From Methylobacterium soli (GTDB taxonomy: Bacteria; Pseudomonadota; Alphaproteobacteria; Rhizobiales; Beijerinckiaceae), in contig NZ_VZZK01000024.1 of assembly GCF_008806385.1 (NCBI RefSeq), forward strand, positions 38,437 through 102,436: a stretch of DNA of 64,000 bases. The letters run 5' to 3'. The first letter of the stretch is position 1; each line of letters opens with the position of its first letter. The notes beneath the pieces were generated by a model, which saw only the letters and a list, made by a program, of their open reading frames with translations, was not told the DNA's origin and searched no databases. The translations under genes were made by a program, and so were the position numbers. Positions 27,909 through 38,554 of this stretch are shown here, piece by piece.

Positions 27909-28022
27909 GGCCTTGCCGTTCTGAGGCCTTGCCGACCTGAGACCTTGCCGTTTTGAGACCTTGCCGACCTGGGACCTGGCCACCCTAGGACTTGGCCGCC
28001 TCAAGGGCACTGCCGTTCCGAC
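27895..28022. repeat. 16-bp tandem repeat starting inside the secD 3' end
   Basis: Eight consecutive 16-bp units run from 27895 to 28022. The first contains the final secD codons and its TGA; units 1-5 share the pattern CCTTGCCGNNCTGAGR and units 6-8 are increasingly diverged. The array fills most of the 185-base interval before secF. Confidence 0.9.
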
Positions 28023-28093
28023 GGCGTGCCGGCCGAACGATGGATGCGGGGAGGGGCCTCGGGGCCGTCTTCCCAGGGAATTCGAGACCGATC

Positions 28094-29038
28094 ATGCGCC
28101 TGCTCCGCCTCTGGCCCGACGAGTCGCACTTCGACTTCATGCGGTATCGCCGATTCAGCTTCCCGCTCTCGGCGGCGATGTCGGTGATGACCGTCGTGCT
28201 GTTCCTCACGGTGGGCCTGAATTTCGGCATCGACTTCAAGGGCGGCACGCTCGTCGAGCTGCAGGCCAAGTCCGGCACGGCCGATGTCGCCGCGGTGCGC
28301 CACACCGCCAACGGCTTCGGCTTCGGCGAGTCCGAGGTGCAGGAGCTCGGCGGCCAGGGCAACATCCTGGTGCGCTTTCCGCTCCAGGCCGGCGAGCAGG
28401 GCCAGACCGCCGTGATGCAGAAGGCGCATGCCGCCTTCGACACCGATTACGAGTTCCGCCGCACCGAGACGGTCGGACCGCGCGTCTCCGGCGAGCTGGT
28501 CCAATCGGGCACCCTCGGCGTGGTGCTCTCCGTCGTCGCGGTGTTGCTCTACCTGTGGTTCCGGTTCGAGCGGGAACTCGCGCTCGGCGCGATTGTCGGC
28601 ACCCTGCACGACATCGTCCTGACGGTCGGGATCTTCATCCTCAGCCGCATCGAGTTCAACATGACCTCGATCGCCGCGATCCTGACCATCGTCGGCTACT
28701 CGCTCAACGAGACCGTGGTGGTGTTCGACCGCACCCGCGAGCTGATGCGTCGCTACAAGACCATTCCGACGGTCGAGCTCCTCAACCTCTCGATCAATTC
28801 CACCATGTCGCGCACGGTGATGACCTCGATCTCGACCGCCCTGTCCCTGACCGCGCTGGTCCTGTTCGGCGGCGAGGCGATCCGGGGCTTCGCGGTGGTG
28901 ATGCTCTGCGGCGTCGTGATCTGCACCTACTCGGCGATCTTCGTCTCGACTCCGGTGTTGATCTATCTCGGCCTGATGCTGTCGGGCGCCAAGAACGCGG
29001 CGCGCGAGCGCGGCGGCTTGGCACAGGCGGCGGAGTAG
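28094..29038 (+). CDS. secF: Protein translocase subunit SecF
   Basis: Partner of SecD, 314 residues with six helices. Conserved features are LNFGIDFKGGTLVELQ near the N-terminus, and GYSLNETVVVFDRTRE and MSRTVMTSISTALS later. ATG 28094 (MRLLRLWPDES) gives the typical start; the longer open frame crosses the tandem repeat. Confidence 0.95.
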   Translation: MRLLRLWPDESHFDFMRYRRFSFPLSAAMSVMTVVLFLTVGLNFGIDFKGGTLVELQAKSGTADVAAVRHTANGFGFGESEVQELGGQGNILVRFPLQAGEQGQTAVMQKAHAAFDTDYEFRRTETVGPRVSGELVQSGTLGVVLSVVAVLLYLWFRFERELALGAIVGTLHDIVLTVGIFILSRIEFNMTSIAAILTIVGYSLNETVVVFDRTRELMRRYKTIPTVELLNLSINSTMSRTVMTSISTALSLTALVLFGGEAIRGFAVVMLCGVVICTYSAIFVSTPVLIYLGLMLSGAKNAARERGGLAQAAE

Positions 29039-29052
29039 GAGACACCGACCGG

Positions 29053-29442
29053 ATGAACGAGCCCCGCCGTCTGCATGACGGCTTCGTCCCCGGCCGCCAT
29101 CTCATCGACGCCTACGGCGATGGCGGCTTCCGCTTCGCCGAGATGTCCCATCGCGGCTCGATCCTGGTCCTGCCCTCGGGCGTCCGGGCCTGGGACGTCG
29201 CCGAGGCCCGGAGCATCGACCGGACCGCGCTGCGCCCGGTTCAGGCGGAATCCGCCGCGATCGAGCTTCTCCTCGTCGGGACGGGGCTCGACATCGTCCC
29301 GCTGGCGCCTGACCTGCGCGCGTGGCTGAAGCAGAACGGCATCGGCCTCGACGTGATGCAGACAGGGGCGGCCGCCCGCACCTACAACATCCTGATGGCG
29401 GAGAACCGGAAGGTCGCCGCCGCATTGATCGCCGTCGCGTGA
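29053..29442 (+). CDS. Mth938/DUF498 protein, NDUFAF3-like
   Basis: A 129-residue soluble protein. The sequence (HRGSILVLPSGVRAWDV, LLLVGTGLDIVPL, LDVMQTGAAARTYNIL) matches the Mth938 fold, whose mitochondrial member NDUFAF3 helps to assemble respiratory complex I. It starts 14 bases after secF, a gene order seen in many alphaproteobacteria, and its stop overlaps the next start (GTGA). A role in complex I assembly here is inference. Confidence 0.85.
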   Translation: MNEPRRLHDGFVPGRHLIDAYGDGGFRFAEMSHRGSILVLPSGVRAWDVAEARSIDRTALRPVQAESAAIELLLVGTGLDIVPLAPDLRAWLKQNGIGLDVMQTGAAARTYNILMAENRKVAAALIAVA

Positions 29443-30332
29443 GCGAGATCGAGACCAGCCCCCGGACCGGCAATGGGCCCGGCAACGGGCCCGACTTCGC
29501 CTTCAGCCATTGCGAGGGCCTCATCCGCGAGGGCGACCCGGACCGCTACTTCGCGACCCTGTTCGCGCCGGCGGCTTCGCGCCCGCACCTCTTCGCCCTC
29601 TACGCCTTCAGCCTGACGGTGGCGCGGGTGCGCGAGGCCGCCGCGAACCCGATGGCCGGAGAGATCCGCCTGCAATGGTGGCGCGACGCGCTGCAGGGCG
29701 AGGCCCGCGGCGATGTCAAGGCGAACCCGGTCGCGGCGGCTCTGGAGGATGCCATCGTGACGCGCCGCCTCGGGCGCCAGCCCTTCGTGGACCTGATCGA
29801 TGCCCGTGTCTTCGATCTCTACGACGATCCGATGCCGCGCGCGAACGATCTCGAGGGTTATTGCGGCGAGACCGCCTCGTCCCTGTTCCGCCTCGCCAGC
29901 CTGATCCTGTGCGACGGCGCCGAGCCGGGTGGGGCGGCGGCTGCCGGGCATGCGGGGGTCGCCTACGGCATCACCGGCCTGCTGCGCGCGCTGCCGTGGC
30001 ACGCGCGCGCCGGGCAGGTCTATCTTCCGGCCGACACGCTGCGGGCCCATGGCGTCACCCGCGAGGACATCGTGACGGGCCGGGGCGGTCCAGGCCTGCG
30101 CGGGGCTGCGGCGGACCTGAGGGCCCTCGCGCGGCGCCATCTCGCGGCCTACGAGGCGGCCCACGCCACGATCTCGCCCGCCGCACAGCCCGCCTTCCTG
30201 CCGCTGGCGCTGGTGGAGCCCTATCTCGCCGCCATGGAGCGCCCGACCTACGACCCGCTCAACACGGTGGTGGAGATCCCGCGCTGGCGCCGCCTGTGGC
30301 GGTTGTGGCGGGCCGCGCGCCGCATCCGGTAG
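29439..30332 (+). CDS. Squalene/phytoene-synthase-fold protein, NDUFAF6-like
   Basis: A 297-residue protein of the trans-prenyltransferase fold. It starts at GTG 29439, overlapping the previous stop by four bases. Family landmarks are HLFALYAFSLTVARVRE, LQWWRDALQGE, GYCGETASSLFRLA and GQVYLPADTLRAHGV. The second Asp-rich metal-binding motif of true synthases (DxxED in the helix before the YLP segment) is replaced by GITGLLRALPWHARA. That matches NDUFAF6, a non-catalytic complex I assembly factor, and the neighbour is NDUFAF3-like. The alternative reading as a carotenoid synthase is less likely. Confidence 0.8.
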   Translation: MSEIETSPRTGNGPGNGPDFAFSHCEGLIREGDPDRYFATLFAPAASRPHLFALYAFSLTVARVREAAANPMAGEIRLQWWRDALQGEARGDVKANPVAAALEDAIVTRRLGRQPFVDLIDARVFDLYDDPMPRANDLEGYCGETASSLFRLASLILCDGAEPGGAAAAGHAGVAYGITGLLRALPWHARAGQVYLPADTLRAHGVTREDIVTGRGGPGLRGAAADLRALARRHLAAYEAAHATISPAAQPAFLPLALVEPYLAAMERPTYDPLNTVVEIPRWRRLWRLWRAARRIR

Positions 30333-30347
30333 GCGCCCGCCGCCGGA

Positions 30348-31916
30348 TCATGCGGCGAGGCAGGACTTGGCCACCTCCGGATCGATGCTCACCAGCGTGT
30401 CGATCTCGGATTTGGGCATCGGCGCGCCGAAGAGGTAACCCTGGCCGAAATCGCAGCCCTGGGTCGCGAGCCAATCGACGCTCGCATTTGTCTCGATCCC
30501 TTCGGCCGTGGTCACCAGCCCGAGGCTGGCACTGAGCTTGATGATCGCGTCCACGAGCTTGGCCCGCTCCTCGCTCATCGAGATGGTGTCGATATAGCTG
30601 CGGTCGATCTTCAGCTTGTCGAACTTCAGCTCGCGCAGATGGTAGAGGCTGGAATAGCCCGTTCCGAAATCGTCGAGTGCGATCCGCACCCCGAGGTTCT
30701 GCAGGGAGGTGAGGGTCGCTCGGGCGGCTTCCAGATCCTGCACCAGCGCCGTCTCGGTGATCTCGACCTCCAGGCGGTTCGGCGCCAGCCCGGTCTCGGT
30801 CAGGATGGCCAGGATCCGCTCGGAGAGCCAGGTATCCTGGAATTGCTGCGGCGAGATGTTGAGGGCGATCTGCAGGTGGGCCGGCCAGTCCCGGGCGTCG
30901 ATGCAAGCCTGACGCAGGAGGCGGTAGCTCAGATCCGCGATGAGCCCGGTCTCCTCGGCAATCGAGATGAAGCGGGCGGGTGCGAGCAATCCGCGGGTCG
31001 GATGGCGCCAGCGCGCCAGGACCTCGACGCCGATCAGGGTCTGCTCCGGAAGCGAGACGACGGGCTGGTAGAAGGGCTCGATCTCCCCGTTCAGGATCGC
31101 GGCGCGCAACTCGCTCTCGAGCTGGGCGCGCGCCTTCAACTCGACATCCATGGCGCTCTTGAAGACCCGGTAGGTGCCGCGACCGTCCTTCTTGCCCTGG
31201 TACATGGCGAGGTCGGCGGCGTGCAGCACGACTTCGGCGTCCACGTCCTCGCCGGTGATGAGCGCGATGCCGACCGTCGCGCCGACCCGCAGCGCGTTGC
31301 CGTTCCACAGAACGGGGGCCGCGATGCTGCCGATCACCGCCTGCGCGAGCCGCGCCAGCGCCTCGCTGCCGCCCTCGAGGGGAACCAGCATCGCGAACTC
31401 GTCGCCGCCGATGCGCGCCGCGACGCCGCGGGCCGGGAGCAGGCCGTCGAGGCGCTCGGCGACCGTGCACAGAACCGCGTTGCCGGCCGCGTGGCCGTAG
31501 AGGTCGTTCACGGGCTTGAAGCGGTCGAGGTCGACCAGGAGGACGGCGGAGGACGGCTCGGCCCCGGTCGCCCGCCGACTCAGCTCGACGGCTTCGAGGA
31601 AGAGCCGACGATTGGCCAGGCCCGTCAGGGCGTCGTGGCGCGCGACGGCTTCGGCGCGCGCCGCCGTGGCGTCCCGCTCCCGCATGGCCAAGCGCAGCTT
31701 CAGGGACTTGCGCAAGCTCACGACGATCATGGCGAGCCCCATGAAGAAGCCCAGCATCAGCTGGTCCGACAGGCCATGGGCGAGGATGAAGTGGTTGAGG
31801 GTCCCGAAGGCGTGGAACTGCGCCCCGATGATCCAGCAACAGGCGCCGATCATCAGAAGGCAGAGCGCGTCGTAGAGTTCGCCTTCTCCCCAGCTGCCGC
31901 GTCGTTTCTCTGCCAT
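30348..31916 (-). CDS. Membrane GGDEF/EAL cyclic-di-GMP enzyme
   Basis: A 522-residue protein with two N-terminal helices (YDALCLLMIGACCWIIGA, LMLGFFMGLAMIVVSL), a GGDEF domain (residues 170-174, RIGGDEF intact; DLDRFKPVND upstream) and an EAL domain. The EAL motif is EVL (298-300) followed by ARW; the distal catalytic elements NISPQQ, EITETAL and DDFGTGYSSL are all present. It could therefore synthesise or degrade c-di-GMP. It converges closely with the NDUFAF6-like gene. Confidence 0.9.
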   Translation of the reverse strand: MAEKRRGSWGEGELYDALCLLMIGACCWIIGAQFHAFGTLNHFILAHGLSDQLMLGFFMGLAMIVVSLRKSLKLRLAMRERDATAARAEAVARHDALTGLANRRLFLEAVELSRRATGAEPSSAVLLVDLDRFKPVNDLYGHAAGNAVLCTVAERLDGLLPARGVAARIGGDEFAMLVPLEGGSEALARLAQAVIGSIAAPVLWNGNALRVGATVGIALITGEDVDAEVVLHAADLAMYQGKKDGRGTYRVFKSAMDVELKARAQLESELRAAILNGEIEPFYQPVVSLPEQTLIGVEVLARWRHPTRGLLAPARFISIAEETGLIADLSYRLLRQACIDARDWPAHLQIALNISPQQFQDTWLSERILAILTETGLAPNRLEVEITETALVQDLEAARATLTSLQNLGVRIALDDFGTGYSSLYHLRELKFDKLKIDRSYIDTISMSEERAKLVDAIIKLSASLGLVTTAEGIETNASVDWLATQGCDFGQGYLFGAPMPKSEIDTLVSIDPEVAKSCLAA

Positions 31917-32236
31917 GAGCCGTTGCCCCTCTCCGCGCCCGAGAGGGGAGCCGGCGCGCTTAAAGCGGCGTAAACTCGAAGGGCCATTTCGTACGCGATT
32001 GTACCGTCAGGCCGGATGGCGGTCCTTTGAGGAAAAGATGCTTAAGGAACTCAGCGGATGTCCGGGCAGCGGATCCGCTCGGCGGACCTCAGCCCCCGGC
32101 CGCGGAATCACCGGCTGGCATGCATGCAACAGCCTTTGAACACATAATAACTCCGCGTTGAGCCGGCCGAACCGCTCTGCTAGCACACCCTCAAGGGTCC
32201 GACCGAGAATCGGGCCAGCGGAGGAGCGCGACGCCC
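31917..32236. other. Divergent intergenic region
   Basis: 320 bases between the GGDEF/EAL gene and the lactate permease gene. It must contain both promoters. The stretch 32117-32160 is relatively AT-rich (CACATAATAACTC) and precedes lldP. I see no gene here and no operator I can name. Confidence 0.5.
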
Positions 32237-33964
<1,728 letters not shown>

Positions 33965-33993
33965 CGCGCTCCGCCGCGCCCGCTGCCGATCAG

Positions 33994-34024
33994 CCCGCCC
34001 CGGTCCGCCGGGGCGGGTTTTTTT
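33994..34024 (+). terminator. Rho-independent terminator after lldP
   Basis: Perfect 10-bp stem CCCGCCCCGG (33994-34003) / CCGGGGCGGG (34008-34017), four-base loop, then seven T residues. Confidence 0.93.
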
Positions 34025-34097
34025 CATGCGGGCGGGATGAACGGCGGCGCCCGGGACGTGACTTTTCCCGGAGCGCGCGGACGCCACATCTCGAAGG

Positions 34098-34628
34098 ATG
34101 TTCGTCCGTCGTGGCCCCTCGAGAGACAGCCTCGCCGCCTTGCCCGGCCTGGACACCGCGCGCCTGCGCATCGCCGGCCTCGCTCCGGACCATGCCGAGG
34201 CCGTGCGGGCGCTCACCGACGATCCGGCCATCACGGGCGCCGTCGATTTCCTGCAGGCGCCCTTCACCCTGGAGAATGCCCAGGATCTGATCCGCAGCGG
34301 GCACCGCGGCACCGATCGCTTCCTCGGCGCCTGGTCGAGGGACGGGCGGGGCCTCGTCGGCGTGGTCGGAACCCATCTCAGGGGCGAGCGCGCCATCGAG
34401 GTCGGCTACTGGATCGGCGGCGCCGCCCGCGGCCAGGGCTACGCCGCGGAGGCCGTCGGCGCCGTTCTGGCACTCCTGTCGCGCCGCTTTCCCCACCGCC
34501 TCATCGTGGCCGAGTGCCGACCCGGAAACGTGGCCTCCTGGGGCCTGCTGCACAAGCTCGGCTTCCGCGAGACAGGCGAGGAGGGCCACCGGCCCGGGCG
34601 GCGTGTCCTCGTGCGCGAACAGGCCTGA
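34098..34628 (+). CDS. GNAT acetyltransferase, RimJ/RimL type
   Basis: A 176-residue N-acetyltransferase. The acetyl-CoA-binding motif A is RGQGYAAEAVGAVLA, preceded by IEVGYWIGG, and the C-terminal VASWGLLHKLGFRETG is characteristic of the RimJ/L branch, which acetylates protein N-termini or small amines. The substrate is unknown. Confidence 0.82.
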   Translation: MFVRRGPSRDSLAALPGLDTARLRIAGLAPDHAEAVRALTDDPAITGAVDFLQAPFTLENAQDLIRSGHRGTDRFLGAWSRDGRGLVGVVGTHLRGERAIEVGYWIGGAARGQGYAAEAVGAVLALLSRRFPHRLIVAECRPGNVASWGLLHKLGFRETGEEGHRPGRRVLVREQA

Positions 34629-34790
34629 CGTCGCGCCGCCGCGATCGCGCGTGATGAGTCACGTGATCCTGCCCCAATTCGCCGGACCAGGCATGAAGAT
34701 CCCACGGATCGTCCGGCAGGCAGGGCACGAAGGCGACCGACCGACCCCATGGCCCGCAGGATCGCCACCCGCGCGATCCAACCCGGCGAA

Positions 34791-36215
34791 CTATTCGGCC
34801 GCGAGCGGCGCCGGCGTGGGCGCGGCGATCCAGCCGGCGAGGTCGGCCCGCGCCCGGTCGGTCATCGCCCGCTTCTTCAGCGCCGCCTTCTCGGGCCCGC
34901 GCAGGCGCCGTCCGGTCTCGTTGCGCGGCGCCTGGGCGAGGGGCGGGAACAGCCCGAAATTGACGTTCATCGGCTGGAAGGAGCGGGGTGCGCCCGCATC
35001 CTCGGCCTCGATATGACCGCCCGTGATGTGGGCGATCAGGGCACCGAGGGCCGTGGTCTGCGGCAGGGGCGGGAGCGCGCGGCCCTCGGCTTCCGCGACC
35101 GCGAACCGGCCGGCCATCAGGCCGATGGCGGCGCTCTCGACATAGCCCTCGCAGCCCGTGATCTGGCCGGCGAAACGCAGCCGCGGCTCGGCCTTCAGGC
35201 GCAAGGTCGCGTCGAGGAGGCGGGGCGAGTCGAGATAGGTGTTGCGGTGGAGGCCGCCGAGCCGGGCGAATTCCGCGTTCTCCAGGCCCGGAATGGTGCG
35301 GAAGACCCGCACCTGCTCGGCGTGGCGCAGCTTCGTCTGGAAGCCCACCATGTTGTAGAGGGTGCCGAGCGCGTTGTCCTGGCGCAGCTGGACGATGGCG
35401 CAGGCCTTCACGGTCGGGTTATGGGGGTTGGTGAGGCCCACGGGCTTCATCGGGCCGTGGCGCAGGGTCTCGGGGCCGCGCTCGGCCATCACCTCGATCG
35501 GCAGGCAGCCGTCGAAATAGGGGGTCGAGGCCTCCCATTCCTTGAAGCTCGTCTTCTCGCCCGCGATCAGCGCGGCGATGAAGGCGTCGTACTGCTCCCG
35601 GTCGAGGGGGCAGTTGATGTAATCCGCGCCGGTCCCGCCGGGGCCCGCCTTGTCGTAGCGGGACTGGAACCAGGCCTTGCCTATGTCGATCGAGTCGCGG
35701 TGGACGATCGGCGCGATGGCATCGAAGAAGGCGAGGGATTCCGCCCCCGTCAGTTCGCCGATCGCCGCGGCGAGGGCCGGCGAGGTGAGGGGGCCCGTGG
35801 CCACGATGACGCGCTCCCAGGCGGCCGGGGGCAATCCATCGACCTCCTCGCGGGCGAGGGTGATGTTCGGATGGGCCTCGAGCGCCCGCGTGACGCTCTG
35901 CGAGAAGCCGTCGCGATCGACCGCCAAAGCCCCGCCCGCCGGCACCTGATGCGCGTCGCCCACCCGCATGATGAGCGAGCCGAGGCTGCGCATCTCCTGA
36001 TGCAGTAGGCCGACGGCGTTGCCGTTGGCATCGTCGGAGCGGAAGGAATTCGAGCAGACGAGTTCGGCGAGCCCGTCCGTCTGGTGCGCGTCGGTGCCGC
36101 GCAGGGGCCGCATCTCGTGGAGGACGACCGCGTGGCCGCGCTCGGCGATCTGCCAGGCGGCTTCGGAGCCTGCGAGGCCGCCGCCGATGACGTGGATGGG
36201 TGCTGTTCCGGACAT
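34791..36215 (-). CDS. trmFO: Folate/FAD-dependent tRNA m5U54 methyltransferase TrmFO
   Basis: Flavoenzyme of 474 residues that makes ribothymidine at position 54 of tRNA using methylenetetrahydrofolate. The N-terminal FAD motif VIGGGLAGSEAAWQIAERG, the conserved ELVCSNSFRSDDANGNAVGL with the catalytic Cys, and the family C-terminal MNVNFGLFPPL are all visible. Length is typical. Confidence 0.95.
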   Translation of the reverse strand: MSGTAPIHVIGGGLAGSEAAWQIAERGHAVVLHEMRPLRGTDAHQTDGLAELVCSNSFRSDDANGNAVGLLHQEMRSLGSLIMRVGDAHQVPAGGALAVDRDGFSQSVTRALEAHPNITLAREEVDGLPPAAWERVIVATGPLTSPALAAAIGELTGAESLAFFDAIAPIVHRDSIDIGKAWFQSRYDKAGPGGTGADYINCPLDREQYDAFIAALIAGEKTSFKEWEASTPYFDGCLPIEVMAERGPETLRHGPMKPVGLTNPHNPTVKACAIVQLRQDNALGTLYNMVGFQTKLRHAEQVRVFRTIPGLENAEFARLGGLHRNTYLDSPRLLDATLRLKAEPRLRFAGQITGCEGYVESAAIGLMAGRFAVAEAEGRALPPLPQTTALGALIAHITGGHIEAEDAGAPRSFQPMNVNFGLFPPLAQAPRNETGRRLRGPEKAALKKRAMTDRARADLAGWIAAPTPAPLAAE

Positions 36216-36294
36216 GCCCCGGCATATCGGATCAGCCGGTTTCGAATCAACGCATGTCTGAGGCGCGGGGGTGTTGCGAAGCCCCAGAAACGAC

Positions 36295-36320
36295 AGCGCC
36301 CGCCGGGAAGGGCGGGCGCT
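36295..36320 (-). terminator. Stem-loop between DUF1127 gene and trmFO
   Basis: Perfect 10-bp inverted repeat AGCGCCCGCC (36295-36304) / GGCGGGCGCT (36311-36320) with a six-base loop. On the minus strand it is followed by a T-rich but interrupted stretch (GTCGTTTCT). Probably terminates the DUF1127 transcript. Confidence 0.65.
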
Positions 36321-36358
36321 GTTCGGTCCGACGTCCGGAGCCCCCGGCGGGCGGGCGC

Positions 36359-36505
36359 TCAGAGGGCGTTGCCGCGGGCGATGCGGCGGATCTCGCTGCG
36401 GCTGATGCCGAGATCGTCGAGATCGCGGTTCGACAGGCGGGAGAGCTCCTGCACCGTCTCGCGGTAGCGCAGGTAGTTGCGGATCTTGGACACAAGGAAC
36501 GACAT
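36359..36505 (-). CDS. DUF1127 small protein
   Basis: A 48-residue basic protein (MSFLVSKIRNYLRYRETVQE, then LSRLSNRDLDDLGISRSEIRRIARG). DUF1127/YjiS-like proteins are common in Rhizobiales, where some bind RNA and affect phosphate or stress responses. ATG 36505 gives the family N-terminus; the frame is open further upstream but that part looks non-coding. Confidence 0.85.
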   Translation of the reverse strand: MSFLVSKIRNYLRYRETVQELSRLSNRDLDDLGISRSEIRRIARGNAL

Positions 36506-36751
36506 GGCGGGTACTCTGCTCTGCAGGGGATCGTCGGCGTTCTGGGCCGGCATCCTCTTGTTATGTTGCATTGCGATGTAGGCGCGGAGCCCCGTCTCCG
36601 TCAGATCCGCCGCCGGAGCCCTGCCATGCAGATTCGGCAAAGCAAGCCCAGGATTTCGACAGAAACCCGCGCTGCACACATCGAAGGCAGCCGATTTCGC
36701 GCCGAAACTCGTGATTTTTACCGAATCTTGAGAATGCTGCAGCGCACGCAA

Positions 36752-37726
36752 TCAGTGCAGCTGGGGACTCATCAGGAACCGCTCGCGGTCGGCCGAGGTC
36801 ACCGCAAGCTTGAGAATGCGCCCCTCCCGCCGAACGGTCAGGGGCACCCGCACCCCGGCCTCGCCGAGCGCCCAGACCCGGCGGAAGAAATCCGCGAGGT
36901 CGGCGATGGGCTCGCCCGCCACGGCCTCCACGACGTCGCCGGCGCGCAGGTCCGCGCTCTCCGCCGGCCCCTCGTCGGCGAGCCCCATGACCACCACGCC
37001 CTCGTCACTCTCCGTGGCGTAGAGGCCGAGCCAGGGGCGGGCGGGGCGGTTCGGCCGGCCCCGCGCGGTGAGGTCGTCGAGGATCGGCGCGAGCAGGTCG
37101 ATCGGCACCACCATGTTGATCATGCGCGCGCCCCCGGAGCCGCCCTGCTGCAATTGCAGGGATCCGATGCCCAGGAGTTCGCCGGTGGCGCCGATCAGGG
37201 CGGTGCCGCCCCAATGGGGGTGCGACGGGGCCGTGAACAGGGCCTCGTCGAGGAGATATTCCCAGTAGCCCGCAAATTCCTGCCGGGCGATCACCTGAAC
37301 GGCGACGCTGCGCGTCCGGCCGCCGGCCCCGGCCACGATCGCCCTGTCCCCGATTCCGAGGCTCTCGGAATTGCCGATCGGCAGGGCCGGCAAGCCGAGG
37401 GGCTGCAGGGCCTGGACAAGACCCAGGCCCGTGGCCGCGTCGAAGCCGACCACGTGCCCGGGCACGGAGCGCCCGTCATGGGTGGTGAGCCAGACCGTGT
37501 CGGCCTCCATGATGAGGTAGCCGACGGTGAGCACGAGCCCGTCGGCCCGGATCACGACCCCGTTGCCCGCCCGTTCGGTGCCCAGCGTCTCGGCCGTGAA
37601 GGCCTCGGGCGGAACGCGCGTGGACAGGGCCACCACCGCGCTCAGGGCGCGGTCGAGGTCATAGGCGTAATCGCCCGGCTTGGGCTGCACGGAAGCGGGG
37701 ATCTTCCAGTCGCCGTGCGAGGCCAT
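36752..37726 (-). CDS. HtrA/DegP-like protein lacking the catalytic triad
   Basis: A 324-residue protein with a trypsin-like domain followed by a PDZ domain (about residues 232-310, PWLGLYATESDEGVVVMGL). The fold is recognisable (GNGVVIRADGLVLT, LPIGNSESLGIGDRAIVAG, GELLGIGSLQ). All three catalytic positions are replaced: the His of LTNNHV is Tyr70, the Asp of TDLAVL is Gly100, and the Ser of GNSGG is Trp172 (HPHWGGTAL). No signal peptide is seen from ATG 37726, which has AGGA ten bases upstream; the frame extends to 37816. I infer a non-proteolytic binding or chaperone role. Confidence 0.82.
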   Translation of the reverse strand: MASHGDWKIPASVQPKPGDYAYDLDRALSAVVALSTRVPPEAFTAETLGTERAGNGVVIRADGLVLTVGYLIMEADTVWLTTHDGRSVPGHVVGFDAATGLGLVQALQPLGLPALPIGNSESLGIGDRAIVAGAGGRTRSVAVQVIARQEFAGYWEYLLDEALFTAPSHPHWGGTALIGATGELLGIGSLQLQQGGSGGARMINMVVPIDLLAPILDDLTARGRPNRPARPWLGLYATESDEGVVVMGLADEGPAESADLRAGDVVEAVAGEPIADLADFFRRVWALGEAGVRVPLTVRREGRILKLAVTSADRERFLMSPQLH

Positions 37727-38002
37727 GGGTCTGCGATCCTTCCGGTTGGGGGGCCGCCCGCGGCGTCCTGCGGCGTGCTCCTGCCTCAGATAGGTCGCCG
37801 CCGAGGCCCTCGACACCCGGCGCGGCGCAGAGGCCGCCGGGTCGCAAGCGCGGGATCCCGCCGGCGAGCCGGCTGAGAAGTTCTACCCAGGATCGTTCCG
37901 TGATCGGGTCCACAGGGCGCGAAAATGATCTAGGGTGAGGCTCACCACCTTGGCCCGCAGGAACCCCCAACCCCATGTCGCGCAACGAGAAGGTCCATCC
38001 CC

Positions 38003-38554
38003 TTGCGTGACGACGCAGTCCTGGCCGGGCTCCTGCAGGCGATCGCACGCCAGGACCAGGCGGCGCTGCGCAAACTCTACGACCTCACCGCCCCGCAACT
38101 TTACGGGGTCATCCTCCGTATACAGCGCGACCGGTCCGGTGCGGAGGATGTCCTTCAGGATGTCTACCTGCGGGTCTGGCAGGCCGCCGGATCCTACACG
38201 CCGGAAGCGGGCCGACCGCTCCCTTGGCTCTGCGCCATCGCGCGGAACCGGGCGATCGACGTCATCCGCCGCAAAGGAGAGGTTCAGGGCCCGGTGCGCG
38301 AGGACGGAGAAGACTGGCTGGAGCGGCTTGCCGATCCGAGCGACAGCGAGGCGAGCCTCCTGAGCCGCGACGCGCTGCGGGCCTGCCTCGCGCGCCTCGA
38401 TCCGGCGCATCGCGACTGCGTGGTGCTGGCCTATTGCCAGGGCTATTCCCGCGAGGAGCTGGCCCAGCGCTACGAGCGCCCCGTGAACACCATCAAGACC
38501 TGGCTGCACCGCGCGCTGGCGAGCCTCAAGGGCTGCCTGGAGGTGGTCTCGTGA
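38003..38554 (+). CDS. ECF sigma factor, SigK-like
   Basis: A 183-residue sigma-70-family factor with region 2 (YDLTAPQLYGVILRIQRDRS, EDVLQDVYLRVWQ, CAIARNRAIDVIR) and region 4 (HRDCVVLAYCQGYSREELA, VNTIKTWLHRALASL). It starts at TTG 38003 with GAGAAGG about nine bases upstream. It overlaps the anti-sigma gene by four bases (GTGA). The pairing with an RskA-type anti-sigma and a neighbouring FAS1 protein resembles SigK of mycobacteria. Confidence 0.88.
   Translation: MRDDAVLAGLLQAIARQDQAALRKLYDLTAPQLYGVILRIQRDRSGAEDVLQDVYLRVWQAAGSYTPEAGRPLPWLCAIARNRAIDVIRRKGEVQGPVREDGEDWLERLADPSDSEASLLSRDALRACLARLDPAHRDCVVLAYCQGYSREELAQRYERPVNTIKTWLHRALASLKGCLEVVS

Noticed and set aside
27895..28022. CRISPR array
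   Set aside because: Direct 16-bp tandem units without spacers.
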